NCBI RefSeq assembly: GCF_050948215.1
Contig: NC_135155.1
Coordinates: 10,062,001-10,126,000, forward strand
DNA from: Halictus rubicundus
Taxonomy: Eukaryota; Arthropoda; Insecta; Hymenoptera; Halictidae
Reading direction: 5' to 3'
DNA length: 64,000 nucleotides
The notes below the pieces were generated by a model. It was not told the DNA's origin. It did no database searches and saw only the letters and a list, made by a program, of their open reading frames with translations. Position 1 is the first letter of the stretch, and every line of letters begins with the position of its first letter. Positions 11,572 through 23,704 of the stretch are shown here, one piece after another. Both the position numbers and the translations under genes were made by a program.

Positions 11572-13120
11572 GAATAATAATGAGATTTATGTTGTTTCAC
11601 TTGTCCACAACATCGATTTAGCTTCCACGCTCTCGGAAATCGGAGCACCGCGAGATCCCCTTAAAAAATGTATCGCGTAAACTCGATCAGAATTTGAACC
11701 TGCGCGAACGCTTTTTTTTTGCGATTTACTGTACCCGCAGCGCGCGATTCACAGCCCGCCATTTCCCCTTCGATTATGCCCGCGGTGACCCGTATTCAGG
11801 ATTTTGATTACATCTTCGAAATTACTTTTTACAGCCATCACGCGATCCATCAAATTTTTAATTATCGCCCGGCTGTATAGCTCTCGTCTCCCCGAAACTG
11901 TAAAGAGAGAAATATACTCTGCGCACGGTCCGCGGGGGTTGGATCGTCGAATCGGTGGATGAAAGAGGGCCGGGGGCGGGGCGAGAGGGGCGGGTTAAAA
12001 ATGCCCGGAAACAACGACACAAAAGTGAAACAACAACGAAATTGTGGTTCGCAGAACGAATGGACGGGGCGAGAGCGGGCGAAACGGGAGATTAAAAAGC
12101 ACCGAACGTAACGTTATAAATGTTAATCTCGATCCCTCAATTTTCTTCGTTGATGGAACGAAACGGTAATCGCTGAAAATTACGGAACTCGAAAACGTTG
12201 TTTCCCCGCAATTACGCCGGATCGTACCTTGTTTTGCTTAAACACCGTTTCCAATCATCGTCGCCGCTGCGACGCGGCGCGACACCGCGTTATTATTTAT
12301 TTCGAATTCCGCGCGGAATTATTATTCCATGAACGAGCACACGTAACGGAATTACTTTGATCGAGACCATAAACTGGACAGGACCGGTATTGTCGTACGA
12401 TCGGTTGCCTCGGGGTGCTTCGACCCGACCTCGAAAACCGTCAATGGAAACGATTCTTCTGCCATTTTGCTGACTTTCATATCCGTGTTCAAGATAATAC
12501 GGAGAAATAATAATAATAATCCCGGTGAAATTTGCTTTTGTCGGTCGCGCGAGCTCCCTTTGTAAACGAAATGCGAAAATCGAACCGCCGCGAAATGAGC
12601 CGGACGCTTGTCGCGCGCAATTTTGGCAATCATCAAATGGATATTTCTTTCTGTGGAAATATCAATCGTTTTCTCGGGCTGCTTCGTTTCATTGTTTACT
12701 TGATATCGTTCGATGGAAAGCTTTCACGGATAACAATCAATTAACTGTGTTCTGATGGAATTGTTTTGTAACATTTTACGTCTTTTACAACCGACTTGAA
12801 CGATGAGGAACAATTAAAAAATAATCTACTTGCCAGCAACATTCTTTTTATTACATTCAAGTAGGAGTATTTCATATTTCAGCAATTTATTACATACATG
12901 ATGTGTCACCATAGAATAAAAACTTCTTTTGTCCAGTTATTTTTTCATAGATCTTTCGAGGTCATCGTTATTTTTCATCACGAGAACTTATGTTTTCTTA
13001 TCGCATCTTGTAGCGGCTGAAAAAATACATTCGGATATGTTTAAGTCATGACCTTCAGGCGACCTTGAGCACCAAAAATGTGATAAAATTGTAGGATGAA
13101 ATAAATGAGATATTTAGGTC
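11572..13120. other. Unique sequence, GC-rich then AT-rich
   Basis: CpG-rich DNA at 11690-12600 grades into AT-rich DNA. Frames of 94 codons or fewer lack recognisable motifs. No RNA gene seen. Confidence 0.4.
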
Positions 13121-13150
13121 GCCTCCTTTATCTGAGACACCCTGTATACA
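13058..13150. mobile_element. Candidate MITE terminus ending ACACCCTGTATAC
   Basis: GGCGACCTTGAG near 13060 is mirrored by TTTAGGTCGCCTCC near 13115, followed by TCTGAGACACCCTGTATAC. The terminal ACACCCTGTATA motif is shared with the ends of families B and C and with sequence near 63.05 kb. The left boundary is not clear, so this may be a single preserved end of a decayed element. Confidence 0.35.
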
Positions 13151-13828
13151 TGAAAATGGATTTGGCGAATACACAGCTATGAAGCCATCAGAAAAATGTT
13201 ATGATGTCGCCATATTATTCCCAAGTTATTAAAATTATTAAAATGGGAAATGCATTTTCATTTAACTTGGACAATTTTTATTTTGCATAAAGATCCACAG
13301 TCAGCAATACAGGCTAATTGTTTCCCTCGATAACTGTTCCAATCGAGAAGCCCGAGGGCATAAATCGAGCGATCAATTTGAAGACGTTCCCGGAGCTGGC
13401 AAGCGGCGAGATCGCGGCCGAAATATAATTTCGCAAGTGTCGCGAAAACGCTCGGCGTAATGGGTAATTCGTTGGATTTTGCGGGGCGCAATTAAAACGA
13501 TCTACCGGGATGAAGCCGGGGCGAGGCCGGAAATGTTCGTTATATTAATATCTTTCCCGTGGTTGCCGATATATTTCCGGCGGTGCCTCGCGCATCCGCG
13601 CATATCTCATGTGTCGCGTATTCACTTCAATTGCAGCGTTCCCGCGGTTTTACTTCCTTTATGCCTGGCCTCATTGTCTCGGGACGCGTGCGGAAGGCCG
13701 ACTGTGTACGATTATAAATATTATGGCGGCCCTTGCATTTCGGGCGTGGCCCGCGAGACGCATAAATCAGCTGAACAACGAGGCCCGAGACGGTTCGATG
13801 GAGACGGCAAGTAACCAAAACAGGAACC
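13151..13828. other. Unique sequence before the 171-bp array
   Basis: CpG-rich DNA at 13300-13810 with a 111-codon plus-strand frame (13479-13814) overlapped by other frames. No domain is recognised. Confidence 0.35.
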
Positions 13829-14497
13829 TTGAAAACGGTGTGTAGATCATCCTCGAATTTTTAGACATTTTGCAAACTACATTTTTACAAAGGGTTCACA
13901 GTGTTAAAATACGAAAATGGACGAATTGTCACTGTGGGTGTCATAGCAGGATTAAGTTGCTTGTTTTAGGGTTAGGGTGAGGTAGATTTGGCAGAAACTT
14001 TGAAAACGGTGTATAGATCATCCCTAAATTTTTAGATATTTTCAAATTACGTTTTCACAAAGGGTTTACAAGTGTTAAAATGAGAAAATGGGCAAAATTT
14101 CACTGTGGGTGCCATACGAGGATTAAGTTGCTTGTTTTAGGGGAAGGGTGAGGTAGATTCGGCAGAAACCTTGAAAACGGTGTATAGATCATCCTAGAAT
14201 TTTTAGACATTTGTAAACTACGTTTTCACAAAGGGTTTACAATGTTAAAATGAGATAATGGGGGAATTTTCACTGTGGGTGTCACATCAGGATTAAGTTG
14301 CTTGTTTTAGGGTTAGGGTGAGGCAGATTTGGCAGAAACCTTGAGAACGGTGTATAGATCATCCTAGAATTTTTATACATTTGCAAACTACATTTTTACA
14401 AAGGGTTCACAGAAAATGGGAGAATTTTCACTGTGGGTGCCATACGAGGATTAAGTTGCTTGATTTAGGGGAAGGGTGAGGCAGATTTGGCAGAAGT
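13829..14497 (+). repeat. 171-bp tandem array, four copies
   Basis: The anchor TTGAAAACGG (TTGAGAACGG in the last copy) occurs at 13829, 14000, 14171 and 14341, a period of 170-171 bp. Each monomer contains GTGTATAGATCATCCT (GTGTGTAGATC in copy 1), an ACAAAGGGTT segment, TTTTCACTGTGGGTG (ATTGTCACTGTGGGTG in copy 1), GATTAAGTTGCTT and a TTTAGGG(TT/GA)AGGGTGAGG block, and ends AGA(T/C)T(T/C)GGCAGAAA or similar. Copy 4 lacks about 14 bp (the GTTAAAATGAG segment). Identity between copies is high by eye. This is a short satellite-like or minisatellite array, with no coding potential. Confidence 0.85.
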
Positions 14498-16548
14498 CCG
14501 ATTCTTTCTCGGGCAGCGTGCACACCGGTTTCCCTGATTGTGCATTCTAAAGTGGCACCGCTTATTGTTAGCGATGGCTGCGGAGCGGTGCCCCCTGGCA
14601 CAGTCATCGCGATGCAATTACGTGTTCCTGGGCGTGGATACGATCATTATACCGCCCTGCTACGCTCCAAAGGAAAAGTTTAATTGTGAGGCCGGCCTGG
14701 GCCACGTGACAATGATGCATCTAATGCGGGGACCGCAGGGATGTTACTCTCATTAAGTTGATACACGGCGGAAAATGGGGGCACAGATGGAAATTGAAAT
14801 GCGCTCGCCGCCGGAGCCATTCCTGACGTTCGATATGCGGGTTATTATAGAACGTATAATTTATATGATTTCTGGTTGAACCTAGATGAAATGGGAATTG
14901 TGTGCCGATATATTGTATGCATACAGGGGAAATGCAGAAATAACTGACATATTTCTCATTGCAAATTGTAAATTTCGTAGTGCATTCATTTTAGATGTGA
15001 TCCTGTCAATTTGCAGGAGTCGTTCCTAATATTAATTAGAAACTGGCTACTGGATTCTGATGCTAATTATAATAGACTGCGGATTTTATAACGAAAATGA
15101 GTAGGAGCTATATAAGACAGTAAAAGCATTAGAAAAATTTTGGAATATTCTTACATTATTTCCAATCTATGCCACATATTAAGAAAAAAGATTAATTAAT
15201 ACTCCAGTTTGTTCAAGTAGAACATTTTGCACAAAGATATCGCAGTATAGTTATTAGGTAGACATCATTTTCTCCAGCACCGCACTGTGCTTGTTAACGG
15301 AGTACAGCAAGAATCTCAAGAAATAATAAAAAATTAGAATAGAATAGATGGCGGCGTTCTTACGGTGCTCGCGTTACCCAACAATGTAAACGAGCACATT
15401 GCGAAAGAAGCTTCCGGGGACAGGCTGACACGTTCAAAAAATTAATAACCGGAGCCTGTGAATAGCCCTAAGCACCGTCGATTGTGTAGTAGCAGAAAAA
15501 GGCTCGTCGTCGGAGGGTTAACGGGGGAAGCTGGTGTCGGGCCGCGTCCTTTCACGCTGGGGAACAATATGTAGGCAAAGTTGGCGCGAAGTTTGCTGGT
15601 CGGACGATGCCGCGAGGTTTCCCCTGTGGGGGGTGGGGGCTGGGGAGGGGCACAAAGGGGCACGGGGGTCGATCTGGAAGACAGGGGGTGCGGGGGGCGT
15701 GTGCCTCGCGGGTTTCGAGTTCTTGCGGCGGAGCCGAGCGGTTTAAGCAAGGCGTTAAATAGCTCGCAAGTTTCCCGTGGCAAAACAATGTGGCTCGAGT
15801 GTGAACCTGGCAGCCGCTCCGTGGAAAGTTGCCTTTAAACCGACAAGGACTACGTGTCTTCCGAGCCGCTCTGCCTCGCGGCTACCAACACGCCACAGTG
15901 CCACCGTAGATATTAGGCGCACGTACCCTAATCGTTCCGACGCGGCGCGACGTAGGAACTCGTCTCTGCCTTCCGGCCCGATCTCTCGCGCGTCGGACGC
16001 TTCTTGGAATGTAGATCGGAACGGCGTTCGGTCTCAAATAATCCGGCAACAATTTGTAAATTTTAGCGACGTACCCCGGTTAACGTTATCGCTCGGAGGA
16101 GCACGCGTTACTTTTATGATTGCGAACACCCTAAGCCAGACCTGGGGAACTGGCGGTCCGCGCAGTGTCGCCGGACAGGAGAAATAGAGGTGAATAGAGT
16201 TACCCCCTCTCGGTCATTACCGGATTAGTCACGTGACACTTGTCTTGTATGCATGTGTACTAGGTCCCTGTGCAGTCAGTCGCTTGCACATTTACACCTC
16301 GCGCACGGAGTGCAGCTCATACTTATACGCAAGAGGTAGGGGAATCGCCGGAATAATTGCGCGGTATTTAAGTGGGGATTCGGGACAAAAATAAAAAAAT
16401 TGGGATAGGGTTATTTGAGAAAACCTCGAATACATAGTTCAGTATCTAACCACGCACGATCACGTTTAAATAAATAATATTGACTCCGGGAACAATCTTC
16501 CCATTTTCTTCAAGCGCCAAACAGTGAGCATTTTCCTCTTCCATTTCA
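14498..16548. other. Unique sequence with a GC-rich block
   Basis: An AT-rich part (14830-15340) contains one copy of the GACTGCGGATTTTAT repeat (listed separately). A GC-rich block follows at 15500-16190 with a 136-codon plus-strand frame (15777-16187), Arg/Ser/Ala-rich and unrecognised. A promoter or exon is possible in this block but not demonstrable. Confidence 0.35.
15074..15175 (+). repeat. Family H interspersed repeat, copy 1
   Basis: AGACTGCGGATTTTAT opens a stretch of about 100 bp continuing GAGTAGGAGCTATATAAGAC and AAAAGCATTAGAAAAATTTT. The same order of segments recurs at 47.66 kb (plus) and at 28.1-28.2 kb (minus), and parts of it at 43.7 and 46.0 kb. The family is unassigned; it could be the end of a longer element. 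Confidence 0.5.
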
Positions 16549-16616
16549 TTAACACTAAACCTACCGACACATGTATACCTATTCCTACTGTGCGTGATCA
16601 AAATGACCGGTCCTTA
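16549..16616 (+). mobile_element. Family E TTAA element, truncated copy
   Basis: TTAACACTAAACCTACC at 16549 is identical to the terminus of the full copy at 60.04 kb, and GATCAAAATGACCGGTCC at about 16597 matches its subterminal block. The remaining 140 bp and the opposite terminus are missing or diverged. Confidence 0.5.
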
Positions 16617-18052
16617 AACAAAGTTATTGTTAATACATTATACGTAGATAATAGTCAATTTGTCGCTGACTGAATTAGTAGATAAACAACTTCCATGAAA
16701 TGGAAACAAATTTATTTTTATATAATTATACCGCCTATCAGCCAAGGTTCTTCTGCGTACGATCAGAACACAGTTCGAACAAGCGTAGGGGAGCGGAGAG
16801 AGGCGAAGAGGGGCGGAGAGAAGCAGAGCGCAGCGCCGGAAACTGTGCTCCTTTGATCCCCCAACGTTTTTATCATCCCCCGATGTCGGATACATCGGCG
16901 TCCGACTCTTGGATATTTAGCCACTACAAAGTTTTTGGAAGTTGAAGCAGCGGCTCGAGAGTTCTCGAGATGCCTCGAGAGGCTTTAAAATTGGCGGACG
17001 TCTTTGGAGGAGGGCAGACGGATCGCGGCCGCCTCTTCGCTGCTGCATCGCACTGCTGCACTCGATAGATTCGATACAAGTCGAAGTAGCTGGTAATCTA
17101 CGCCGGGAACCGTTCGGCAATTTTATTGGTTAGTTAATACTTTGATGTTGCCGGCAGGCTTCGATTGATTTTCTTCGCTACTGCGCTCCTATATATTATG
17201 TTGTAACACGAGTCGGTATTCTCTTCGTCTATCCACAAAGTACAGACTTATGTCCAAAATAGATTATTATATAATTTCCATTATTGTTCATCATGGTGTT
17301 CCTATGAGTCACAACTAACATGCGTTTCTTTACTGGAACACATTTACATTTGCAATCTTACGAACGTGCTTATCTTAGAGGGCCGGAATTTTCCCACTAA
17401 AAATTTAAATTTCGAAAATTTGTATTATGTATACAACCAACAGGTGACGCAAAATTCCTAAGATTATCCCTGGTTACCATAATAGTCACCCTGGCCTTCT
17501 GAAGGTTAATATCACATTTACTTGAATACGTCATAATAAGTATTAATTTCACAACGTACGGCAGTAGAACGCTAAAAAAATCTAGTCAACGTTGAAATCT
17601 ACAAAACTCCGCAGACGCCGAAAAGCAAGTTCCGTATCCGTTTCACCTGCAGCCGGATCGTGGGAGCGGGTAGCACCTGCGGAGCGCATAGTTCGGTAAA
17701 TCGAGTAGGTTTCGGAGCGTTCGATAAAATCAGCGAACGGTGTCGCGGTGCCGTAATCAGCAAAGTATAAACGGAAAGTTCACGCCGGGGTACAGGATCC
17801 GGAAGGAGGGGGTCGCCGCTATCAGATTCACCGTGGAAATTTCAAGCCGACGCGGCACGGCGCGGAGCAACGCGAATTCCGGTAACTCATGTAAGTAACC
17901 CCGATAGCTATTTGGCTTCATGAACGAGCTCAAAGGATAACGGGTGGGCGTCCCGGCATCGGGCTCGGAGGGTCGATGATCAGGTGGGGGGTGGAGGGGG
18001 GTGCTCCGGGCAAGGGGCTCGAAATCATCGGTTTCGCGATACGTAGCCTACG
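16617..18052. other. Unique sequence, no gene seen
   Basis: GC-rich at 16780-17110 and 17600-17990, AT-rich between. The GAGAGAGGCGAAGAGGGGCG patch near 16795 is purine-rich. Frames of 60-85 codons only, none recognisable. Confidence 0.35.
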
Positions 18053-18091
18053 ATCTCTCTCTCTCTCTCTCTTTCCTTCTCTCTCTCTCTC
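18053..18091 (+). repeat. (TC)n microsatellite, interrupted
   Basis: About 39 bp of TC dinucleotides interrupted once by TTCCTT. Confidence 0.9.
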
Positions 18092-19840
18092 GGTAGGCGA
18101 AGCTGCTGGAACCTCGAGGGTCCCGGCGCAACGCTCGATACGCGCTTATCGTACAGAGACGGATGCTCCATTATGTCCACATGCTCGACATGCCGGCCGC
18201 TTCAATTGAATCGTTCGCCAGATTACCCAATGACGCATAATGCCCACCCCGCGCGCTCGCTCGCTCGCTGCACTCCCGACTACGTGCACGTAGAACGCGC
18301 GCGGCGCACGGACACGGGAATCGTAACTCCCGTTGCACTCCCTAGCACCCGCCCACCCCCTGCTACACCCCCCACCCCCGGGTTCGGCCACGGGTCCTCT
18401 CACGGGTTCCACCCCTCGTGCTGCTGCCGCTGTGCTCCCTGCGCGCCTCTGCACCCTTTCACCGGGTGCGGAGAGCGGCCGAGCGGGTGCAGGTATGCAG
18501 CTCCGCGGACTATTGTGACCCTCTGAGTAATTCCAGACACGTAAAAGCAATTCCCGGAATCCTGCTCATTGTTATGCAATCACGGCCGGCCGCCAATGCA
18601 AACCGAACGGGATCATAATTTTGTCGGGAAGCCGGTAATGCCGCCGCGGCCTGTGCCGATGACGCGCCAAGTGTCCCGTTTCCTTTGACGTACGTAACGT
18701 ATGCGATCGCACTTCGGCCGCTGCGTCGCCTGGCCCTGCCACGCGTATACTATACACGCTCCGCCGATCGGTTGACAGCTACGAAAGCATTTTCCGGTTT
18801 AATGTGACCCGGCCACGGGACCACCGCCACCGACGTACCCCGCTCCGCGGAATTCGAGTCCCTCCGAATGGCGGTTCGGCCAGCTGAAATTTCGCGGGGG
18901 TTATGATGGAAGATGGCAGAACTGAAATACGGGGTCGCTTCTTCAATGGTATAGGCTGTCGATTAGGCCACCACAGCCACGCCATACCGTTGTCCAATTT
19001 CTCCTAATTGTGTTTCTTGTGATCGCAATTTGTAGCACATGCAGTGTTTGCAAAATTGTACAATGCATGCTGAAGCCTCGCAACGTCTCGAAAGATGATA
19101 TTAAACTATTTGGTCAAGTCATTTGCAAATTACCGAAGCGATGGCTTTCAAGTTTACCAACTGAAAGGATCAAACATGAAATGACGATGTAAAAATGTCA
19201 ATTCTGTCAACTGTGAAGGTCAGTTAAATTAATTTTGTGACAGGTTAAAGACTCCACAAAGAGCTCTCAAAATGAACACGATGTCTGAGAAAGAAACAAT
19301 TTTCCAACTGAAAACAATTACTTCATCGACATAAACACGGTGCAGTTTATACCACCACGTCCAAGCGTTATTCCTCGCATTAAATTAAAGAGCTCCCGGA
19401 AAAGAAGATGGATGTAGGGTCCTCAGAAACGGTGTCCTCTGCGAACTGCGGCGTTTGAAAAACAGACTCTCCCTTTATGAACAGCAGTTCAATTTTTGTC
19501 ATGCACCCGTAATGTACGATGGCTTTTTTCGGTGGACAGTAAATTTTGATTTCGCTCCTCGCATAAAGATCCGCGGGGATGCGGCGGGCCGCGGTGCGCT
19601 TTCGAGGAAAATTGAAATTCGCCCCGCGGCCGGGGACAAAAATACGAGTGACAAGATTCGGCGCGGCGGTGTTCGGACGAAATCTACGAGCGGGCCGATG
19701 TGCCAAGCGGAGAAACAACACGCCGAATACCAAAGTAGCCAGAATGTTACGCGAATCCGGTCCACGATGTTAGAACGAGCGCGGCGAATTGCAACTGCGT
19801 AGCCAGAATCGAAATTACTACGTCGAGAACCTGGACCCCG
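18092..19840. other. GC-rich stretch, no gene identified
   Basis: A C-rich plus-strand block at 18340-18480 gives overlapping open frames of 60-134 codons on both strands; overlapping open frames in several phases argue for base composition rather than coding. The flanking sequence is unique. Confidence 0.35.
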
Positions 19841-20021
19841 GGTCGGGTCGGGTCGGGTCGGGTCGGGATTTCCGAAATGTAAAATTAGACCATGAAAAAC
19901 CGTCATACTCGTGTGATTGCAAATTTTTGGGATCCTCGAGCTTGATTCCGGTCGACCGCAGCTTCGGGTACCCGAAATTTCGGTGAGGGATCCTGACCCG
20001 GCCCGAACCCGAAATTTCGGG
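19841..20021 (+). repeat. GGTCG pentamer tract and CCCGAAATTTCGG palindromes
   Basis: GGTCG is repeated five times at 19841-19865. About 105 bp further on the 13-bp palindromic sequence CCCGAAATTTCGG occurs at 19971-19983 and again at 20008-20021 (with one extra G), separated by a GACCCGGCCCGAACCC stretch that mirrors the pentamer tract. The mirrored arrangement suggests the ends of a small inverted-repeat element. Confidence 0.6.
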
Positions 20022-20725
20022 AAACGCCGAGAAATTACCGAACCGCTGCTGTGGGCCAACGCGGCTATTATTTCCTCTATCATGGGGAAAATCGAAACCG
20101 GCTCCGTAATTATTCCACGGTGCGATAATTACTGGCGCAAGTCCTCGCCAAGAATCCTAACAGCAGTTAGACGAACACCGTCAAGTTCCCGGAGACATCC
20201 TTCAATTACCCTTTTATCCGTCTTTCCGCTCACGAAACCCGCTGTGATTAACGCCGTGTCGATCGAATTTGTGTAACTGCGCTCCAACGCTTTTTGTCTC
20301 TCGGGTAAACGCGATTTTCGAACAGGAGAGCCCACGGTGTCGCGTTGCATCGCAGAAAGTCGCGCACGACTGACATAGGAGCGGCAATTTGTTAGTCAAA
20401 TGAAGCACGTCGATCGGCCATTACGTTGAATTACACTCGCGAACGATCACGGAACGCATTAAATCACGCACGATTGTCCTTAAAAGCAGTTGTCATTTCG
20501 GGAATTGCATTCGAAAACGGCATTAACGGCGAAAGTCGAATTTCGGCGGAATTGTAACTAAAAATGCTTTCAGTGCCCGAGCAATGCATTGCGGGACACA
20601 ATCCAGCAATTACCGACGATAATCTGGCACAATTGTTCGCTGGTGATTATTCCAAAAAGACTGTTTTCACGTTCGGTTGCCATACGTCACGGTTAACCAT
20701 GTAATATAAAGTATGTGTCGTTTTA
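20022..20725. other. Unique sequence
   Basis: CpG-moderate DNA without recognisable repeats or frames. Confidence 0.35.
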
Positions 20726-20823
20726 TACAGCGATTTCTCTGTATATGTCGCCAAGAACTGGATGATAAACGTCGCTGGCAAGACCCGTCTTGTTGACGTA
20801 TTCACCAAGTTTGGACCAGTATA
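20726..20823 (-). mobile_element. Family A MITE, copy 2 (internally deleted)
   Basis: It begins TACAGCGATTTCTCTGTATA and continues TGTCGCCAAGAACTGGATGA and TAAACGTCGCTGGCAAGACC, then jumps to CGTCTTGTTGACGTAT. This joins the two outer parts of family A and omits about 90 bp of the interior. The distal terminus is diverged and the second TA boundary uncertain. Confidence 0.6.
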
Positions 20824-21896
20824 CTACGGGACATGCGTAATAAAGAGGTCCGAATGAATTTTCAATTAATTTTGTCACCCTTGCCGCGAAAAATTCTAAA
20901 AGTAGGGTTGAAAATCGGGCGGCTCGGTGGGAGTCACCCCTTAAATCAACGCGGCGAAGGGTCATGAATTAAACGGCTCTCGGACGATAAATTTCATTAA
21001 ACGTTCATTTCCACTCGCCGCGAAAGCAATTCCGGGGCGCCGGCGATGCAAGACACAGCATCGACAGGGGTTGTTTGGACATGGTCGGCGAAGGTTAAGA
21101 TTTTAATCGGGGCGATTTAAAGCGTTTATTGATTTTTCGGGGGACGGTGCCGATCGGTCGCGAACACGGGGCTGGACGCGGCGGAATTACGTTTCCGGTG
21201 GCTGTTGGCGAGATACGAGCGGTCCAAGGGCTCGTTCCGTCATTTTCTAGCGAAAACCGGGGGAGAGTAAGCGGGGGTGGGCTCACGGGCACGACTGACA
21301 GTACGCGTGTTCAATTTCCGATAGTTACTACGGCTGCTCGAAAGGGTCGGCGAAGTTCAATTTTAACGGTGTAACCCTGAGCACACCTTCGACCCCAGGA
21401 CTCCCTTTGTCGGTACCCGCCAGTGAATTTTCCGAGTTTTCAAGGCGAACCGAACCGCGATACGGATGAAACGGATTTGGTCGCCGTCGTCGTCGTCGTC
21501 GACGTCTGTGTGACGAGCGGATCGACGCTGGATAAACCCAGCCTGTCGGTTTCACTTTCGACCATTTGATCCGGTTCTCGATGAGGAAAGTTCCGGAAGC
21601 CTCGCTTTTAATTAAATTTTCCGACGCTATATGTTTAGCAGAAGTGATCGCAAAGCAATCGTTACAAGATTGTGGATAAGTGTTTTTAGCAAATGCCTTT
21701 TTGCAAAGTTTAGCGAAGAAAAATACATGCAAATAAATGCGTTACTATTTCTTTCACGGTTACGGTGATACGAATTTCTTTGTCGTTGAAAATTCTTTTA
21801 GAGAAAGAATAAAATATTTATTGTGTGTCTATGTGTTCTCCAATGGCTCTGATATCGAACAAGTAGAAGTTTATTTCGATTTACGGGACAATTTTC
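20824..21896. other. Unique sequence with a GTC trinucleotide tract
   Basis: A short (CGT)n tract at 21486-21503 lies in a 134-codon minus-strand frame (21328-21732) with no recognisable domain. The rest shows nothing definite. Confidence 0.35.
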
Positions 21897-22148
21897 TTAA
21901 CACTTTGACTGCCAAACTAGAAACCTCCAAAATTCCATAAAATCAAAGTTATTTAATGAAATAAAAATTGAAAAAAATTAAATGTATGATATTGAGTAGT
22001 CCTCCGACTTTCTTGCGTTTTACAGATCCTAATCAAATTTGGTGCAATGAATATATTAACGTAAAAATTCATTTTAAAATCTGGACAAATAATTCCGTCA
22101 CCCACAACGTGTCAATGACGTACACGTTTAGTAGATACAAGGGGTTAA
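21897..22148. mobile_element. Candidate TTAA-flanked element (252 bp)
   Basis: TTAACACTTTGACTGCC starts at 21897 and ...AAGGGGTTAA ends at 22148, giving TTAA at both ends and loosely similar termini (TTAACACTTTG versus TTAACCCCTTG). AT-rich, non-coding. This resembles piggyBac-type MITEs, but the inverted repeat is weak and only one copy was seen. Confidence 0.35.
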
Positions 22149-23101
22149 TTTTAATCAGTCGACAGTAAAAAATCATTTTTCAAAATTAGCAGAAGAAGCA
22201 GTGAATTAATATACAAAATAAACAAATAGTCGCAAGAACACAGATATTTTACAAAAAGATGAGCAAGATAGTTCGGTTCTAAAGTTTTGAACTTTCATAA
22301 AATATTGGAACACAATGAAATATAATTTTCCTAGCTGACTAATCTCGTTAGAAGCTTCGTTTGAAAGTATTATTCAACTTTTTCGTCTGCCAGCTTCGCT
22401 AAATCCATTGTAGGGGACCCGGAGGGTCCTCTATTGCTCCGGAATGAATGAGGACGAGCATTCGACAAAATATGACGAATCAATAAAGCGGTCCGCAGCG
22501 CAGGAAGGTCAAGAATCAGCAAGATTTCAATCAAGAGCCATTAGGGCGGCCAGTTATGCCGGTAGGCCGAGGGGTTCAACTTTCTCCGATGGGGTCAATA
22601 AAGTACACGGCGGCTCTGTCTGCGACAAACGCGGTCCAGGGAGGGGTGGAAGCCATATTGCCGTTGTTGTTCGCCATTTCGAGACCTTGACAAACACCGA
22701 AGATATTTCCGGCCGGCCGACAGACGGCCCTGTTGCCGGCGCAGGTAGCCGACAGTCGCAACCCATCGTTTTCGCACTCTTACTGATCAAACATGGTCAA
22801 ACAAGGATTCTTAGTCCGTTATCTGAATTTTCTAAGTCATTGTCAAGCAATCTTTGTCTGCCGATGACACACGGAGAGTGATAAAAAAGAAAATTGACTC
22901 CAGATCTCAGAACAATATACTGCAGATCTTTATATGTCAAATAATATGGTTGAGACTGAGAACTATGCATCTGCCTGATGAAACCGAATGATTCTTGTTT
23001 CTTTTTGAAAGGACTAAATTTATACTTAAATTCAATCATTAGACAACAAACTCAACCGACTGTTAGACAGTCTACGAATTACAGACATACTTGCAACTCA
23101 A
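22149..23101. other. Unique sequence
   Basis: A moderate-GC patch at 22430-22790 holds a 145-codon plus-strand frame (22444-22881) overlapped by three minus-strand frames. No domain recognised; AT-rich on either side. Confidence 0.35.
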
Positions 23102-23306
23102 TTAACACTAACCCTAGCAAGCACAAAACATATAAATGAAACGACTTATAGAAGGGAAAAGATTGAATTTACTTAAACAATTTTCACTATAATATGTAAT
23201 TAAATAAAGAAGTCAATTCAGCAATTTCCTATGAAAACGTTTTGATAAATTTAATAATTGTGAAATAGAGCACCGGTCATTTTGACCGTGGTAGGTTTAG
23301 CGTTAA
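23102..23306 (-). mobile_element. Family E TTAA-flanked (piggyBac-like) MITE, full copy
   Basis: A 205-bp element with TTAA at 23102-23105 and 23303-23306. The right end in reverse complement reads TTAACGCTAAACCTACCACG, followed by a GGTCATTTTGACC palindrome, and the left end reads TTAACACTAACCCTAGC. The whole length aligns with the element at 60.04 kb in the opposite orientation, including AAGATTGAATTTACTTAAAC and AAGTCAATT...TTTCCTA(T/C)GAAAACG. The TTAA site and short inverted termini indicate a piggyBac-type MITE; there is no transposase. Confidence 0.75.
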
Positions 23307-23499
23307 ATCAAAGACTGTTGCATCTATCAAAGACATAATTGTACGGGGTGTATAAAAAGTAATGGTCATCCGTTCTAGGGGTGAATCTACACGTCTGGAT
23401 CGGTAGACATTTGTTCCTGTACAAACCCTGTACAACCAGAAAGTGTCACCATAAGTGTCACATTCGGATATCGTGAAACAAAGTCTGGTTTTGACTCGA

Positions 23500-23681
23500 T
23501 ACATTGAACTCTCGATATTTGTCAACAACACGGGTCTTGCCAGCGTCGTGAATCATTTAGTAGACATACCCGAGTTATGTTTACACTCCTCGGCGTCCGA
23601 GGCCTCTTGGGTAGTGTGGAGAATTCCGCGACGTTTATAATCCAGGCCATAGCGACATATATAGAGAAATAAATCACTGTA
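23500..23681 (+). mobile_element. Family A MITE, copy 3
   Basis: Bounded by TA at 23500-23501 and 23680-23681. Its left end reads CATTGAACTCTCGATATT and its right end GACATATATAGAGAAATAAA then TCACTG. The interior retains AACAACACGGGTCTTGCCAG, AGACATACCCGAG and TCGGCGTCCGAGGCCTC. A 4-bp insertion (AAAT) lies in the right terminal repeat. It lies 194 bp after a family E element. Confidence 0.75.
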
Positions 23682-23704
23682 TCTGCGAGACGCGAGTTTG
23701 TCAA

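Noticed and set aside
13960..13982. TTTTAGGGTTAGGGTGAGG resembling telomere repeats
   Set aside because: It occurs once per 171-bp monomer and is only two imperfect units long. Insect telomeres usually use TTAGG, so this is not an interstitial telomere.
13829..14497. 171-bp monomer equal in length to primate alpha satellite
   Set aside because: The sequence is unrelated; the equal length is coincidental or reflects nucleosome-scale spacing at most.
19499..20083. 194-codon minus-strand open frame
   Set aside because: It passes through the GGTCG tract and palindromes (Asp-Pro-Thr-Arg repeats) and is overlapped by three plus-strand frames; most likely compositional.
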